Shown: one piece after another, positions 1 to 8,268 of the stretch
How the letters are laid out: every line of letters starts with the position of its first letter
Position numbering within the stretch: the first letter of the stretch is position 1
Assembly (NCBI GenBank): GCA_019636655.1
Contig: JAHBXB010000008.1
Location: forward strand, 1-64,000
Reading direction: 5' to 3'
DNA: 64,000 nt
Origin: Phycisphaeraceae bacterium
GTDB taxonomy: Bacteria > Planctomycetota > Phycisphaerae > Phycisphaerales > UBA1924
Notes under the pieces: model-generated
The model's input: the letters and a program-made list of their open reading frames with translations, nothing else
Databases searched by the model: none
What the model was told of the DNA's origin: nothing
Position numbers and translations under genes: made by a program

Positions 1-480
1 ACGTCGATCGACTACGTGCACGCGTTCCACGTGGTGGACATCAACCGCGACGGGAAGCTGGACATCGTGTTCGCCGAGATGGCGCAGTCGACCCGCAAGC
101 GGGTGGGGATCTACGCGGGCGACGGGACGGGCGGCTCGTGGACGCTGCAGGTGATCGCGACGACCGGCTCGCACAACATCCGCCTGGGCGACCTGGGCCG
201 CGACGGCGACCTGGACATCCTGGGCGTGAACTGGCAGGGGCCCCCGGTCGAGATCTGGATCAACCGCCTGGACCCCGTGGTCTGCCACGGCGACTGGGAC
301 CAGAGCGGGAGTGTTGATACCTCTGATGTGGCGATCTATGTCGTTGCCTGGCTTGATTCCATCTCGGCCGGATCAGACGAGGCAGACATGGATGGCGATG
401 GCGACGTGACGCCGTCAGATCTAGCCATCTTCATCGGAATCTGGCACGATGATCTGGCGGGGCAATGCGGCTCTTCGTGA
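1..480 (+). CDS. FG-GAP/VCBS-repeat protein with C-terminal dockerin-like domain (5' truncated by window)
   Basis: The frame is open from base 1, so the N-terminus lies outside the window. Residues 1-95 carry FG-GAP/VCBS-type calcium loops (DINRDGKLD, DLGRDGDLD), typical of secreted beta-propellers. The last 60 residues hold two EF-hand-like repeats (DWDQSGSVDTSD and DMDGDGDVTPSD) between two cysteines, the dockerin-like tail common on planctomycete exported proteins. The role is probably an extracellular or surface-bound propeller; no enzymatic motif is visible. The gene ends 20 bp before the stop of the convergent efflux lipoprotein gene. Codon use changes sharply inside the gene: all 103 codons up to base 309 end in G or C, whereas 22 of the following 56 end in A or T. 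Confidence 0.85.
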   Translation, partial: TSIDYVHAFHVVDINRDGKLDIVFAEMAQSTRKRVGIYAGDGTGGSWTLQVIATTGSHNIRLGDLGRDGDLDILGVNWQGPPVEIWINRLDPVVCHGDWDQSGSVDTSDVAIYVVAWLDSISAGSDEADMDGDGDVTPSDLAIFIGIWHDDLAGQCGSS

Positions 481-499
481 TGCCAGGTCGTGGTTTATG

Positions 500-1987
500 C
501 TACTGCTGGTCGCCGGGTGCGGCCTTCGACGGTTCGTCCTTGGGCCGCTGATCGGGCGGCAGCGGGAGCGGTTCGGTCGTGCCCCATTCCTCGGTCGTCA
601 GCCTCCACCCTCCGCCCAGCGACTTGTAGAGGTTGACGACGGCAATAAGCTGATCCAGCCGAGTACGGGCGAGATCGAGCTGCTCGGGGAACAGTTGCTG
701 CTGAGCCTCCAGCACCTCGTAGTAGGAGGACTTTCCGGCGACGTACCGCTGCGTCGACACCTTGACGGCTTCCTGATACGCCCGGACCGATCGTTCTCGC
801 TCTCTGCGCACATCCACGAGCTTCTCGCGGCTGATCAGGGACGTAGACACCTCCTGCAGCGCATTGAGCACCGTCAACTCGTACTCGAGCGCTGACTGCT
901 GCCAGGCCCCGCGGGCCTGCTGCAGTTGTCCCTCGAGAAGGCCGGCGGTGAAGATCGGTCCCGTGGCGGAGGCTGCGACCGACCACGCATTGGTGGCGCC
1001 ACCGGTGATGGCGCCAAGCTCGGGGCTTACCTTTCCGAGGAAAGCCGTTAGCCCGATCTGTGGGAAGTAGTTTCCGATTGCGACGCCGATCCGCGCGTTG
1101 GCCGCTCGCAGGCTCTGCTCCGCCGCTCGCACGTCTGGTCGACGCGCCAGCAGATCTGCCGGAAGGCCCGCCGGGACCTCGGGCGGGACCAGGGAATCGC
1201 TCAGCGCTATTGGGCGTTCGATAGCCCCGGGTGGACGGCCCAGGAGCACGCTCAGCTGGTTCTCGCGAAATGCAATCGTGCGTTGGAGACTAGGGATTGT
1301 TGCCGCGGCGCTCGCCAAGGCGGCTTCGGCTCGCGAGGTTTCAAGCTTCGAGGCGGTCCCGCCGCGAAGCCGGGCCTCAAATATGCGAAGGCTCTCGCCA
1401 AACGACTCAGTGGTGGCCTGGCCAATCTGGACTTCCAGGTCCAGTTCAAGCAACTCGAAATAGGTCCGGGCTACTTCACTGACCAGCGACAGGAGCACCG
1501 CACGCCGGGCCTCTTCCGTTGCGAGCAACTCCGCGAGGTCGGCTTCGTTGAGCCGCCGGATCCTGCCCCACACGTCGAGTTCCCAGGCGGCATTAAGCAC
1601 GCCGGCAAACGGCGAGCTGCTGGAGCCATTGGTAACCGACGGCGAACCGAGGAACTCGTTCCGGCCGCTGCTGACCGCGGCGCCGTAACCAATCGAGGGG
1701 TAAAGCTCCGATCGCGACTGAGCCGCGATCGCCCTGGCCTGTTCGATTCGAGCGATGGCGATTCGAAGGTCGTAGTTATTGCTGATCGCGGTGCCGATGA
1801 GATCCTGGAGCGTCGGATCCTGATACACCTCCCACCACGGAAGGTCCGCGATTGACGCGGCGTCGCCCTGAGCCGAGTCGCCCCGGTAGCCAGGCGGTGT
1901 GGTGATCTCAGGCCGTTCATAGTCCGGCCCAACCAGGCAGCCCTGGAGCACAAGCACCGCGAGGATAAGGAAAGCAGCCCGAGCCAT
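500..1987 (-). CDS. RND efflux outer-membrane lipoprotein (NodT/OprM family)
   Basis: A TolC/OprM-type channel that carries substrates from an RND pump through the outer membrane. The ATG at 1987 is chosen because it gives a lipoprotein signal with lipobox LQGC (Cys17) followed by GPDYERP, the classic N-terminus of NodT-family proteins. The longer upstream frame overlaps the pump gene and looks non-coding. At 495 residues the length is normal. Two OEP repeats are visible, around residues 60-250 (LPWWEVYQDPTLQDLI onward) and 270-460 (LLARRPDVRAAEQ onward). The start codon shares one base with the pump stop (TGATG), implying translational coupling. It is the last gene of a three-gene operon reading from 6394. 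Confidence 0.93.
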   Translation of the reverse strand: MARAAFLILAVLVLQGCLVGPDYERPEITTPPGYRGDSAQGDAASIADLPWWEVYQDPTLQDLIGTAISNNYDLRIAIARIEQARAIAAQSRSELYPSIGYGAAVSSGRNEFLGSPSVTNGSSSSPFAGVLNAAWELDVWGRIRRLNEADLAELLATEEARRAVLLSLVSEVARTYFELLELDLEVQIGQATTESFGESLRIFEARLRGGTASKLETSRAEAALASAAATIPSLQRTIAFRENQLSVLLGRPPGAIERPIALSDSLVPPEVPAGLPADLLARRPDVRAAEQSLRAANARIGVAIGNYFPQIGLTAFLGKVSPELGAITGGATNAWSVAASATGPIFTAGLLEGQLQQARGAWQQSALEYELTVLNALQEVSTSLISREKLVDVRRERERSVRAYQEAVKVSTQRYVAGKSSYYEVLEAQQQLFPEQLDLARTRLDQLIAVVNLYKSLGGGWRLTTEEWGTTEPLPLPPDQRPKDEPSKAAPGDQQ

Positions 1988-4900
1988 CAGTGCCCTCCTT
2001 CGGAGGCGGGCACGCCGGTGTCGCCCGCGGTGGCGGCAGGGCCGGGCTTGGCACCGCGGAGACGCTCGATGACATAGAACAGAGCCGGAATGATCAGGAT
2101 GGCGAGCATCGTCGCGGCGAGCATGCCGCCGATGACAACGGTCCCCATGACCCGCCTTGAAATGCCTCCGGCCCCGGATGCGATAGCCAGCGGGACGCAC
2201 CCGAGAATGAACGCGAATGAGGTCATCAGGATCGGACGCAGGCGAAGGCGGGCTCCTTCAAGTGCTGCCTCGAGCGGCGGTTTGCCCGTCTCAAGCTGCA
2301 GCTTTGCAAACTCGACGATGAGGATCGCGTTCTTTGCGGCAAGGCCGATCAGCATGACCAGGCCGATCTGGGCGTAAATGTTGTTCTCCATAACCCGAAG
2401 CCACAGCGCCAGGAAGGCGCCCGCAACCGCGATGGGGGTGGACAGCAGCACGCTGAACGGAAGCGACCACGACTCGTACAGGCCTGCAAGGATCAGGAAC
2501 ACGAACAGGAGCGAAAGTCCAAAGATCGCCGATGCGGGCACACCCTCCTGCGCCTGCTTTTCCTGGTACGACATCCCCATGTACCCGAGCGCCATGTTCG
2601 GTGGCATGTGCTCCGCGAAGACCTCCTGGAGGGCCTTCATGGCCTGGGCGCTGCTGGTTCCCGGAGCGGCCGTCGCGTTGAACTGGACCGAGCGGTGCAG
2701 GTTGTACCGCATGGTGAACTCCGGCCCCTCGGTCCGTTTCACATCGGTCACGGCCGAGAGCGGCACGCCCTCCCCGACCGAGTTCCGCACGTAGAACTGG
2801 CCCATCATCCGGGCATCGGTGCGGAACGCCCCCTCCGCCTGGACGTACACCTGCCACTGGCGGCCGAACCGATTGAAGAAGTTGACGAACGATCCGCCCA
2901 TGAAGGCCTGCATCGTCGTGTACACATCCGCGAGTTCGACGCCTTGCTTGAGCACCTTGTCGCGGTCGACCTCCGCATAGACCTGCGGAACTTTCAGCAG
3001 CGCGGTCGTCGCTACGTTGGCCAGTTCCGGTCGCGTCGAGGCCTTTTCTATGAACTTCGCCGCGGCAGACGCAAGGAAATCGACATCGCGGCCGGCCAGG
3101 TCCTCAAGGACAAAGGACACGCCGCCCGCCGTTCCGATCCCGGGGATCGCGGGCGGCGAGAACGCGAATCCGATACACTCCTTCTGGCCTCCGATGGCAC
3201 GGCTGATCTTTGCCTTGATCACCTCGTATTGAAGGTCAGGTGATTTGCGCTCGGACCACGGTTCGAGTGTGATGAAGAAAAACCCCGAGTACGTGTTGAA
3301 TACATTAGAGAGCAGCGAGAAGCCAGCGATGCTGATGACGTGCTTGACGCCCGGGATTGCGGCGATGGCCTTTTCGGCGTCGCCAACAACCTCGTCTGTC
3401 CGTTGCAGGCTTGCGGCGTTGGGGAGTTGCAGCGCGGCGTAGACATAACCCTGATCCTCTTCCGGCAGGAAGCTCGAAGGCGTGCGTGCCGCGAAGAAGC
3501 TCGCCGAGTACACCGCCAGGCCCAGGAATAGGATCGTGATGATGAACTTCCGCGCGAACACGCGGCAAATGGTGACATATCCATTCGTGCTCGTCGTGAA
3601 GACGCGGTTGAACCCGCGGAAGAACGCACCAAGCGGCCCACGGCTCTCCTTCTTCGGTCGAAGCAGCATCGACGCCAGGGCCGGGCTTAGCGAGAGCGCG
3701 TTGAAGGCGGAGATGATGACCGAGATCGCGATGGTCACCGCGAACTGCTGGTACAGACTCCCGGTGATCCCCGGGATAAACACTGTCGGGAGAAACACCG
3801 CCGCGAGAATGATGGCGATCGCGATGACCGGCCCGGAGACCTCTTCCATTGCCTTTAGCGAAGCCTCACGCGGTGTGAGCCCGTGTTCGATGTGATGCTC
3901 GACAGCCTCAACGACGACAATCGCATCGTCTACGACCAGGCCGATGGCGAGCACCATCCCGAACAAAGACAATGTGTTGATCGAGAACCCGAGAATCGGG
4001 AAGACCGCAAAAGTACCGATGAGCGAGACCGGCACCGCGAGCAGGGGGATCAGGGTGGCACGCCAACCCTGTAGGAAGATGAATACCACGAGGATGACCA
4101 GCACCAGCGCCTCGATCAACGTGTGCTCGATCTCCTTCATCCCCTCGGTCACCGCAAGCGTCGTATCGAGGCTCACTTCGTAAGCGATATCGGGCGGGAA
4201 GCGATCGGCCAGCTGGGCCATCAGCTCCCTCGCCTGCTTGGCGGCTTCGACGGCATTCGAACCGGGGAGCTGATAGAGAGCAATCGCTGCCGCCGGCTTT
4301 CCATCGAATCGCGACGTCTGGTTGTACGTCTGTGTTCCCAACTCGATGCGCGCCACATCCGCCAATCGCACCAGCGAACCGTCGGCATTGGCACGAACCA
4401 CAATCTGGCCGAACTCCTCCTCCGATTGAAGCCGCCCCTGGGCCCTCACGGAGTACGTGAACTCCTGCCCCGTCGGGACCGGCTCGCCGCCGATCTGGCC
4501 CGCGGGATTCACGGTGTTCTGCTGCTTGATCGCGCGGACGATTTCGGGAATTGTGATGTCGAGTTTGGCGAGCTGATCGGGAAGCACCCAGACCCGCATC
4601 GCGTACTGCGCGGCACCGAAGACCTGCACCTGGGAGATCCCCGGGACGCGGGTCATGGCATCGTTGATATTGATGTACGAGTAGTTGGCCAGGAACTGCG
4701 AGTCGTACGTTCCGTTCGGCGAATACAGACTGAAGAGCATCAGCGGCGAAGTGGTCGATTTGATGACCGTAACGCCCTGGTTGATCACGTCGGCCGGCAA
4801 CTGGCTGTTGGCCTGCTGCACGCGCATCTGGGACAGGATCTGGTCGGTGTCGGCGTTCGTGCCGAGGCGAAAGTCGACGTACATCCTCAGCATGCCGCTG

Positions 4901-5151
4901 TTCATGTTGAGCGAGTACATGTAGGTCATGTTGTCCACGCCGCTCATCTGTTGCTCGATGGGCGTGGCGACCGACTGCTCAACCGTGAGGGCATCAGCCC
5001 CCGGGTAAGTCGTGTTGATGTAGATCTCGGGCGGAACGATGTTGGGGAACTGTGCGACAGGGAGCCTCGCCATCGAAACGAGACCGACGATCACCATGAT
5101 GATCGAGATCACGATCGCAACGATCGGGCGGTTGATGAAGAACTTGGCCAT
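1987..5151 (-). CDS. RND multidrug efflux pump, HAE1 family (AcrB/MexB-like)
   Basis: A proton-driven inner-membrane pump for drugs or hydrophobic compounds. Its 1054 residues match AcrB-family length. The N-terminus (MAKFFINRPIVAIVIS) is the family signature. Near residue 405 the TM4 motif GLVVDDAIVVVE keeps both proton-relay aspartates, and near residue 940 GLAAKNAILIVEFA keeps the TM10 lysine. Both large periplasmic porter/docking halves are present. The gene lies between the adaptor gene (67 bp upstream) and the outer-membrane lipoprotein gene (1-bp overlap), so all three parts are co-transcribed. No regulator gene adjoins the operon inside the window. The substrate cannot be inferred. 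Confidence 0.96.
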   Translation of the reverse strand: MAKFFINRPIVAIVISIIMVIVGLVSMARLPVAQFPNIVPPEIYINTTYPGADALTVEQSVATPIEQQMSGVDNMTYMYSLNMNSGMLRMYVDFRLGTNADTDQILSQMRVQQANSQLPADVINQGVTVIKSTTSPLMLFSLYSPNGTYDSQFLANYSYININDAMTRVPGISQVQVFGAAQYAMRVWVLPDQLAKLDITIPEIVRAIKQQNTVNPAGQIGGEPVPTGQEFTYSVRAQGRLQSEEEFGQIVVRANADGSLVRLADVARIELGTQTYNQTSRFDGKPAAAIALYQLPGSNAVEAAKQARELMAQLADRFPPDIAYEVSLDTTLAVTEGMKEIEHTLIEALVLVILVVFIFLQGWRATLIPLLAVPVSLIGTFAVFPILGFSINTLSLFGMVLAIGLVVDDAIVVVEAVEHHIEHGLTPREASLKAMEEVSGPVIAIAIILAAVFLPTVFIPGITGSLYQQFAVTIAISVIISAFNALSLSPALASMLLRPKKESRGPLGAFFRGFNRVFTTSTNGYVTICRVFARKFIITILFLGLAVYSASFFAARTPSSFLPEEDQGYVYAALQLPNAASLQRTDEVVGDAEKAIAAIPGVKHVISIAGFSLLSNVFNTYSGFFFITLEPWSERKSPDLQYEVIKAKISRAIGGQKECIGFAFSPPAIPGIGTAGGVSFVLEDLAGRDVDFLASAAAKFIEKASTRPELANVATTALLKVPQVYAEVDRDKVLKQGVELADVYTTMQAFMGGSFVNFFNRFGRQWQVYVQAEGAFRTDARMMGQFYVRNSVGEGVPLSAVTDVKRTEGPEFTMRYNLHRSVQFNATAAPGTSSAQAMKALQEVFAEHMPPNMALGYMGMSYQEKQAQEGVPASAIFGLSLLFVFLILAGLYESWSLPFSVLLSTPIAVAGAFLALWLRVMENNIYAQIGLVMLIGLAAKNAILIVEFAKLQLETGKPPLEAALEGARLRLRPILMTSFAFILGCVPLAIASGAGGISRRVMGTVVIGGMLAATMLAILIIPALFYVIERLRGAKPGPAATAGDTGVPASEGGH

Positions 5152-5218
5152 GCTCGTCCAGGGTAAGGGAATGGCGGGCCGCGAGCGCCGCCGGAAAGTT
5201 CACGCCCGCGCCGCTCGG

Positions 5219-6394
5219 CTAGCCATTTGCCGCTGTGTTCAGTGGCTTGGAAGGTTCGTACGGCTGCGTCTTGACGATCGTCCCGTCTCGCACCCTCTGA
5301 AGACCCTCAACGACCACCGTTTCGCCGGGCTTCAGTCCGGATTCGATGACCCAGTCGGAGCCGGTGCGGTCCCCCACCTTGACAGGCCGGATGCTGACCT
5401 TGTCGCCCTCGCCGACGACCGTGACGAAGTAGGCCCCTTGGGTTTCATTGACGGCCCGCTGCGGCACGACGATCGCGTCCTTTTTCATATTGATCACCGC
5501 GCGAATCCGGCCAAACTGACCAGGGCGGAGCAGCGACGTCGGGTTCGGGAACTCAGCCGCGATCGTCAGCGACCCGGTGCGGACGTTCACCTGGCGGTCG
5601 ATGTAGAGGAACTTCCCCTTTTGGGGGTAGACCTGGCCGGTCGACAGGATCAACTCGAACTCCAGGCTCGATGCCGCGGCGTCGTCGCGGGTCGATACGT
5701 CCGGGTGTCGTCCCTTCCACTCCAAGTAGGCCTGTTCGCTGACGCTGAAATACGCCTTGATCGGCTCGAGGGTCGAGACCACTGTGAGGGGGCCGGTCGA
5801 GGGGCCCACGAGGTCGCCGATCTGCGCGGTCGCCGTGCCGGCAACGCCGGAAATCAGCGAAGTGACCTTCGTAAAGCCGAGGTTGTACGCGGCCTGATCG
5901 ACCGCTGCTTGACCCGCCGCGACCTGAGCCTCCGCCGCGAGCTTCGCTTGAATGGCGTCGTCGAGTTCCTGCTGGCTGATCGCATTCTCGGCCGCGAGCG
6001 GTGTGTACCGGTTGACGTCAATCGTCGCCTTGCCAAGCTCGGCCTTTGCTCGCGCGAGGTTGCCCTTGGCCTGATCAAGCGCGGCGATGAACGGTCGATC
6101 GTCGATCTCGAACAGCACCTGGTCCTTCGCAACCAGATCGCCCTCAAGGTACGTCTGCTTCACAAGATACCCGGTGACCTGGGCTCGGATCGTCGCGTTC
6201 ACGATTCCATCGAGGGTCGCGATCCACTCACCGTAGATGGGCACATCCCGCGGCTCGGTCTTGATGACAGACACTTGAGGTACGGGTGGCGGCGGTGGCT
6301 CTGGTTTGCTGAAGAACCGCTCGCACGCGGCCAGACCGCAAAGGACCGTCGTCGTCGTCACGGCCCAAAGGAGTCGGGGAGTTGGCTTGTTCAC
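5219..6394 (-). CDS. RND efflux periplasmic adaptor (AcrA/MexA-like lipoprotein)
   Basis: The membrane-fusion protein that links the pump to the outer-membrane channel. A lipoprotein signal ends in LAAC (Cys24), and a proline-rich linker follows. Then come the first beta-strand/lipoyl half (around residues 50-95), an alpha-helical hairpin with an alanine-rich coiled coil (around 100-165), the second lipoyl half with ISGVAGTA, and the beta-barrel and membrane-proximal domains ending with GLQRVRDG. GTG at 6394 is preferred over TTG at 6397: a GGAG sits 8 bases before the GTG but only 5 before the TTG. It is the first gene of the efflux operon. The upstream 800 bp contain no intact gene. Confidence 0.93.
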   Translation of the reverse strand: MNKPTPRLLWAVTTTTVLCGLAACERFFSKPEPPPPPVPQVSVIKTEPRDVPIYGEWIATLDGIVNATIRAQVTGYLVKQTYLEGDLVAKDQVLFEIDDRPFIAALDQAKGNLARAKAELGKATIDVNRYTPLAAENAISQQELDDAIQAKLAAEAQVAAGQAAVDQAAYNLGFTKVTSLISGVAGTATAQIGDLVGPSTGPLTVVSTLEPIKAYFSVSEQAYLEWKGRHPDVSTRDDAAASSLEFELILSTGQVYPQKGKFLYIDRQVNVRTGSLTIAAEFPNPTSLLRPGQFGRIRAVINMKKDAIVVPQRAVNETQGAYFVTVVGEGDKVSIRPVKVGDRTGSDWVIESGLKPGETVVVEGLQRVRDGTIVKTQPYEPSKPLNTAANG

Positions 6395-6397
6395 CAA

Positions 6398-7218
6398 TGG
6401 TGCTCCTGCAGCTGCTCCCGTCTGCGCGAGAGTAGTAGAGAGTCTACCACGCCCGGTGGCACGCGTCGTACCATGCGGGGAAAGCCCGGAACAGGGTGCC
6501 CTCGTTGCCGCGCACCTCGAATCGAGCCTCTTTGCACGTTGAGCCGCAGGCGTGCTCGTTCTCGTGTGGGGAGATGCCGTCGTCGAGCACCTGAACGACT
6601 CGGTCAGTGCGCTCCTAGAGAATCAGGACGTCCGTCAACTGGAGTCTTGTGTTGAACTCGCGCAGCCGTGACGCGACAGGCCGCTTCGCAGAGCCTCATC
6701 GCTATGCACGCAGAGTGTGCAAGGATCGATCGAGTAAGTTGGCTCTCGCGAACTCAAGAAGATCCTCTACCACGTACTGCATGATAAAGTTGGGCAGTCG
6801 ATTGGGGTCGGGGAATCCAGCCGACATCAAAGACCAGCGCGATCCCATTATTGGAGAGGCGTGCCATCAACTCGGGCTCTCGGGCATCCGGTGCGGTGCC
6901 GAAGGCGAAGCCGTGCCTGGCGCAAGATTGTCACAGCCGCCGACCTTCTCGACTCCTCTTGCTCGGCGAGGTAGCCCAGGCTTGCCGGCGCTCTCGCCTG
7001 GAATTGCGGTGAAACGACAGATGTCCACTCGTTCCCCGATGTTCGCGCGAGATGCCTGCCGGTGGGACGTAGGCGCCCTGCGATACCCCCGTCCCGCTGG
7101 ATGAGGCTAAGGCACGCTTGCCCGAGGATGGGCCGGTGTGTGTTCTATTGGTGTCGGCGGTCTCACTGACCGCCAGTATGCGACGCGATGAAGGCCATCC
7201 CAGGGCTGACGCAGGGCT
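6398..7218. other. Gene-poor interval with decayed coding fragments
   Basis: This 821-bp stretch between the efflux operon and cydB contains no convincing intact gene. The longest plus-strand frame (6649-7104) has basic, low-complexity composition and no recognisable motif. Two short stretches read like eroded protein: a minus-strand fragment at 6702-6930 needing one frameshift, and a plus-strand 39-residue tail at 6552-6671 (GDAVVEHLNDSVSALLENQD) that lacks a plausible upstream part because a stop precedes it. No tRNA, repeat or insertion-sequence end was found. Confidence 0.55.
6702..6930 (-). pseudogene. Frameshifted gene remnant, function unknown
   Basis: Read on the minus strand from 6930, one frame gives a protein-like segment that includes REPELMARLSNNGIALVFDV and GWIP. 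It then falls out of frame within a C-rich stretch (plus-strand TTGGGGTCGGGG, about 6802-6813). The next frame continues protein-like through FPDPNRLPNFIMQYVVEDLL and EFARANLLDRSLHTLRA to a stop at 6702-6704. A stop at 6931-6933 closes the first frame, so the N-terminus is also gone or shifted. No family was recognised. A sequencing error in the homopolymer could mimic the frameshift. Confidence 0.45.
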
Positions 7219-8238
7219 TTAGTAACTGTGGTCCTCCAGGCGGGTCTTGCCGCGGAAGATCCACAGGACGATGACTGTGTACGAGAGCACAAAGGGGATC
7301 CCGATCGCCGCACAAACCGCCATGATCCCCAGGGTCTTCTGGGATGACGCCGAGTTGTAGATATTGAGGTGCAGGCTCGGATCGATGGACGAGGTCACCA
7401 GGTTCGGGAACAGGGCCGCCCCGAAAAGCAGCACCAGCGTGGCGATGGTCGCCGCCGATGACACGAACGCGTACCGCGGCCGCGCCTTGAACATCGCCCG
7501 TGGAATATTGGCGATGGCCAGGACGCCCAGCACGACAAAGACCCAGAGCCACGGGTGCGCCCGGAAGTTCGTCGTTGCGCTGGGGACGTTGGTCAGCGTC
7601 CAGATGGTCGTAACGATGTAGGTTACGAGAAAGAGCCCGAAGCACCGCCAGACCCATCGGTGGACCCGTTCCTGCAGTTCACCCTCGGTGCGCAGGTAGA
7701 GGTAGATCGAGCCGTGCATCGCGAACACGCTCAGCGTCAGCAGCCCCGTCAGGACGGGGTAGACACCGAGCAGGTCGCGAAGCGAGCCGACGAACTCCCG
7801 ACTCGAGTCGATCGGGATCCCCTGCATCGCGATACCCACCGACACGCCGAATAGAAACGCGACCAGGGTGCTCGCGCCAAAGAACGAGAAGTCCCAGTAC
7901 GCCCGCCAGAACCGGCTCTTCTGTTTGCTCCGGAACTCGATCGCGACTCCGCGGCCGATCAGGGCCAGCAGGAGAAGCATGAACGGGATGTACATCGCGG
8001 AGAACGAGACCGCGTAGGCGATCGGGAAGGCCGCGAAGAGAGCGCCCCCGAACGTCACCAGCCAGACCTCGTTGCCGTCCCACAGCGGCCCGATCGAGTT
8101 GAGAATGATCCGGCGCTCGTGGTCGTTCCGCCCGACCGCCAGGTGCAGCATCGCCACGCCGAGGTCGAACCCATCGAGAATCGCGTACCCCGTCAGCAGC
8201 ACGCCGAGCAGTATGAACCAGAGCAGGTGAAGGTCCAC
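7219..8238 (-). CDS. cydB: Cytochrome bd ubiquinol oxidase subunit II
   Basis: The membrane subunit of the quinol:oxygen oxidoreductase that works with CydA at low oxygen or as a cyanide-tolerant terminal oxidase. Its 339 residues contain about eight hydrophobic segments, and the N-terminus carries the conserved YAILDGFDLGVAMLHL motif. The start is GTG with GGAG about 8 bases upstream. It follows cydA by 30 bp in a two-gene operon. No cydX-like small ORF or cydDC maturation genes lie alongside. A region of about 820 bp without intact genes lies downstream. Confidence 0.95.
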   Translation of the reverse strand: MDLHLLWFILLGVLLTGYAILDGFDLGVAMLHLAVGRNDHERRIILNSIGPLWDGNEVWLVTFGGALFAAFPIAYAVSFSAMYIPFMLLLLALIGRGVAIEFRSKQKSRFWRAYWDFSFFGASTLVAFLFGVSVGIAMQGIPIDSSREFVGSLRDLLGVYPVLTGLLTLSVFAMHGSIYLYLRTEGELQERVHRWVWRCFGLFLVTYIVTTIWTLTNVPSATTNFRAHPWLWVFVVLGVLAIANIPRAMFKARPRYAFVSSAATIATLVLLFGAALFPNLVTSSIDPSLHLNIYNSASSQKTLGIMAVCAAIGIPFVLSYTVIVLWIFRGKTRLEDHSY

Positions 8239-8268
8239 GCGGGAGACTCCTTCCGTGGGCGGCGATTG

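Noticed and set aside
6649-7104. A 151-codon plus-strand open frame in the efflux-cyd gap
   Set aside because: No Shine-Dalgarno or motif, composition is shadow-like, and it lies opposite a more protein-like remnant.
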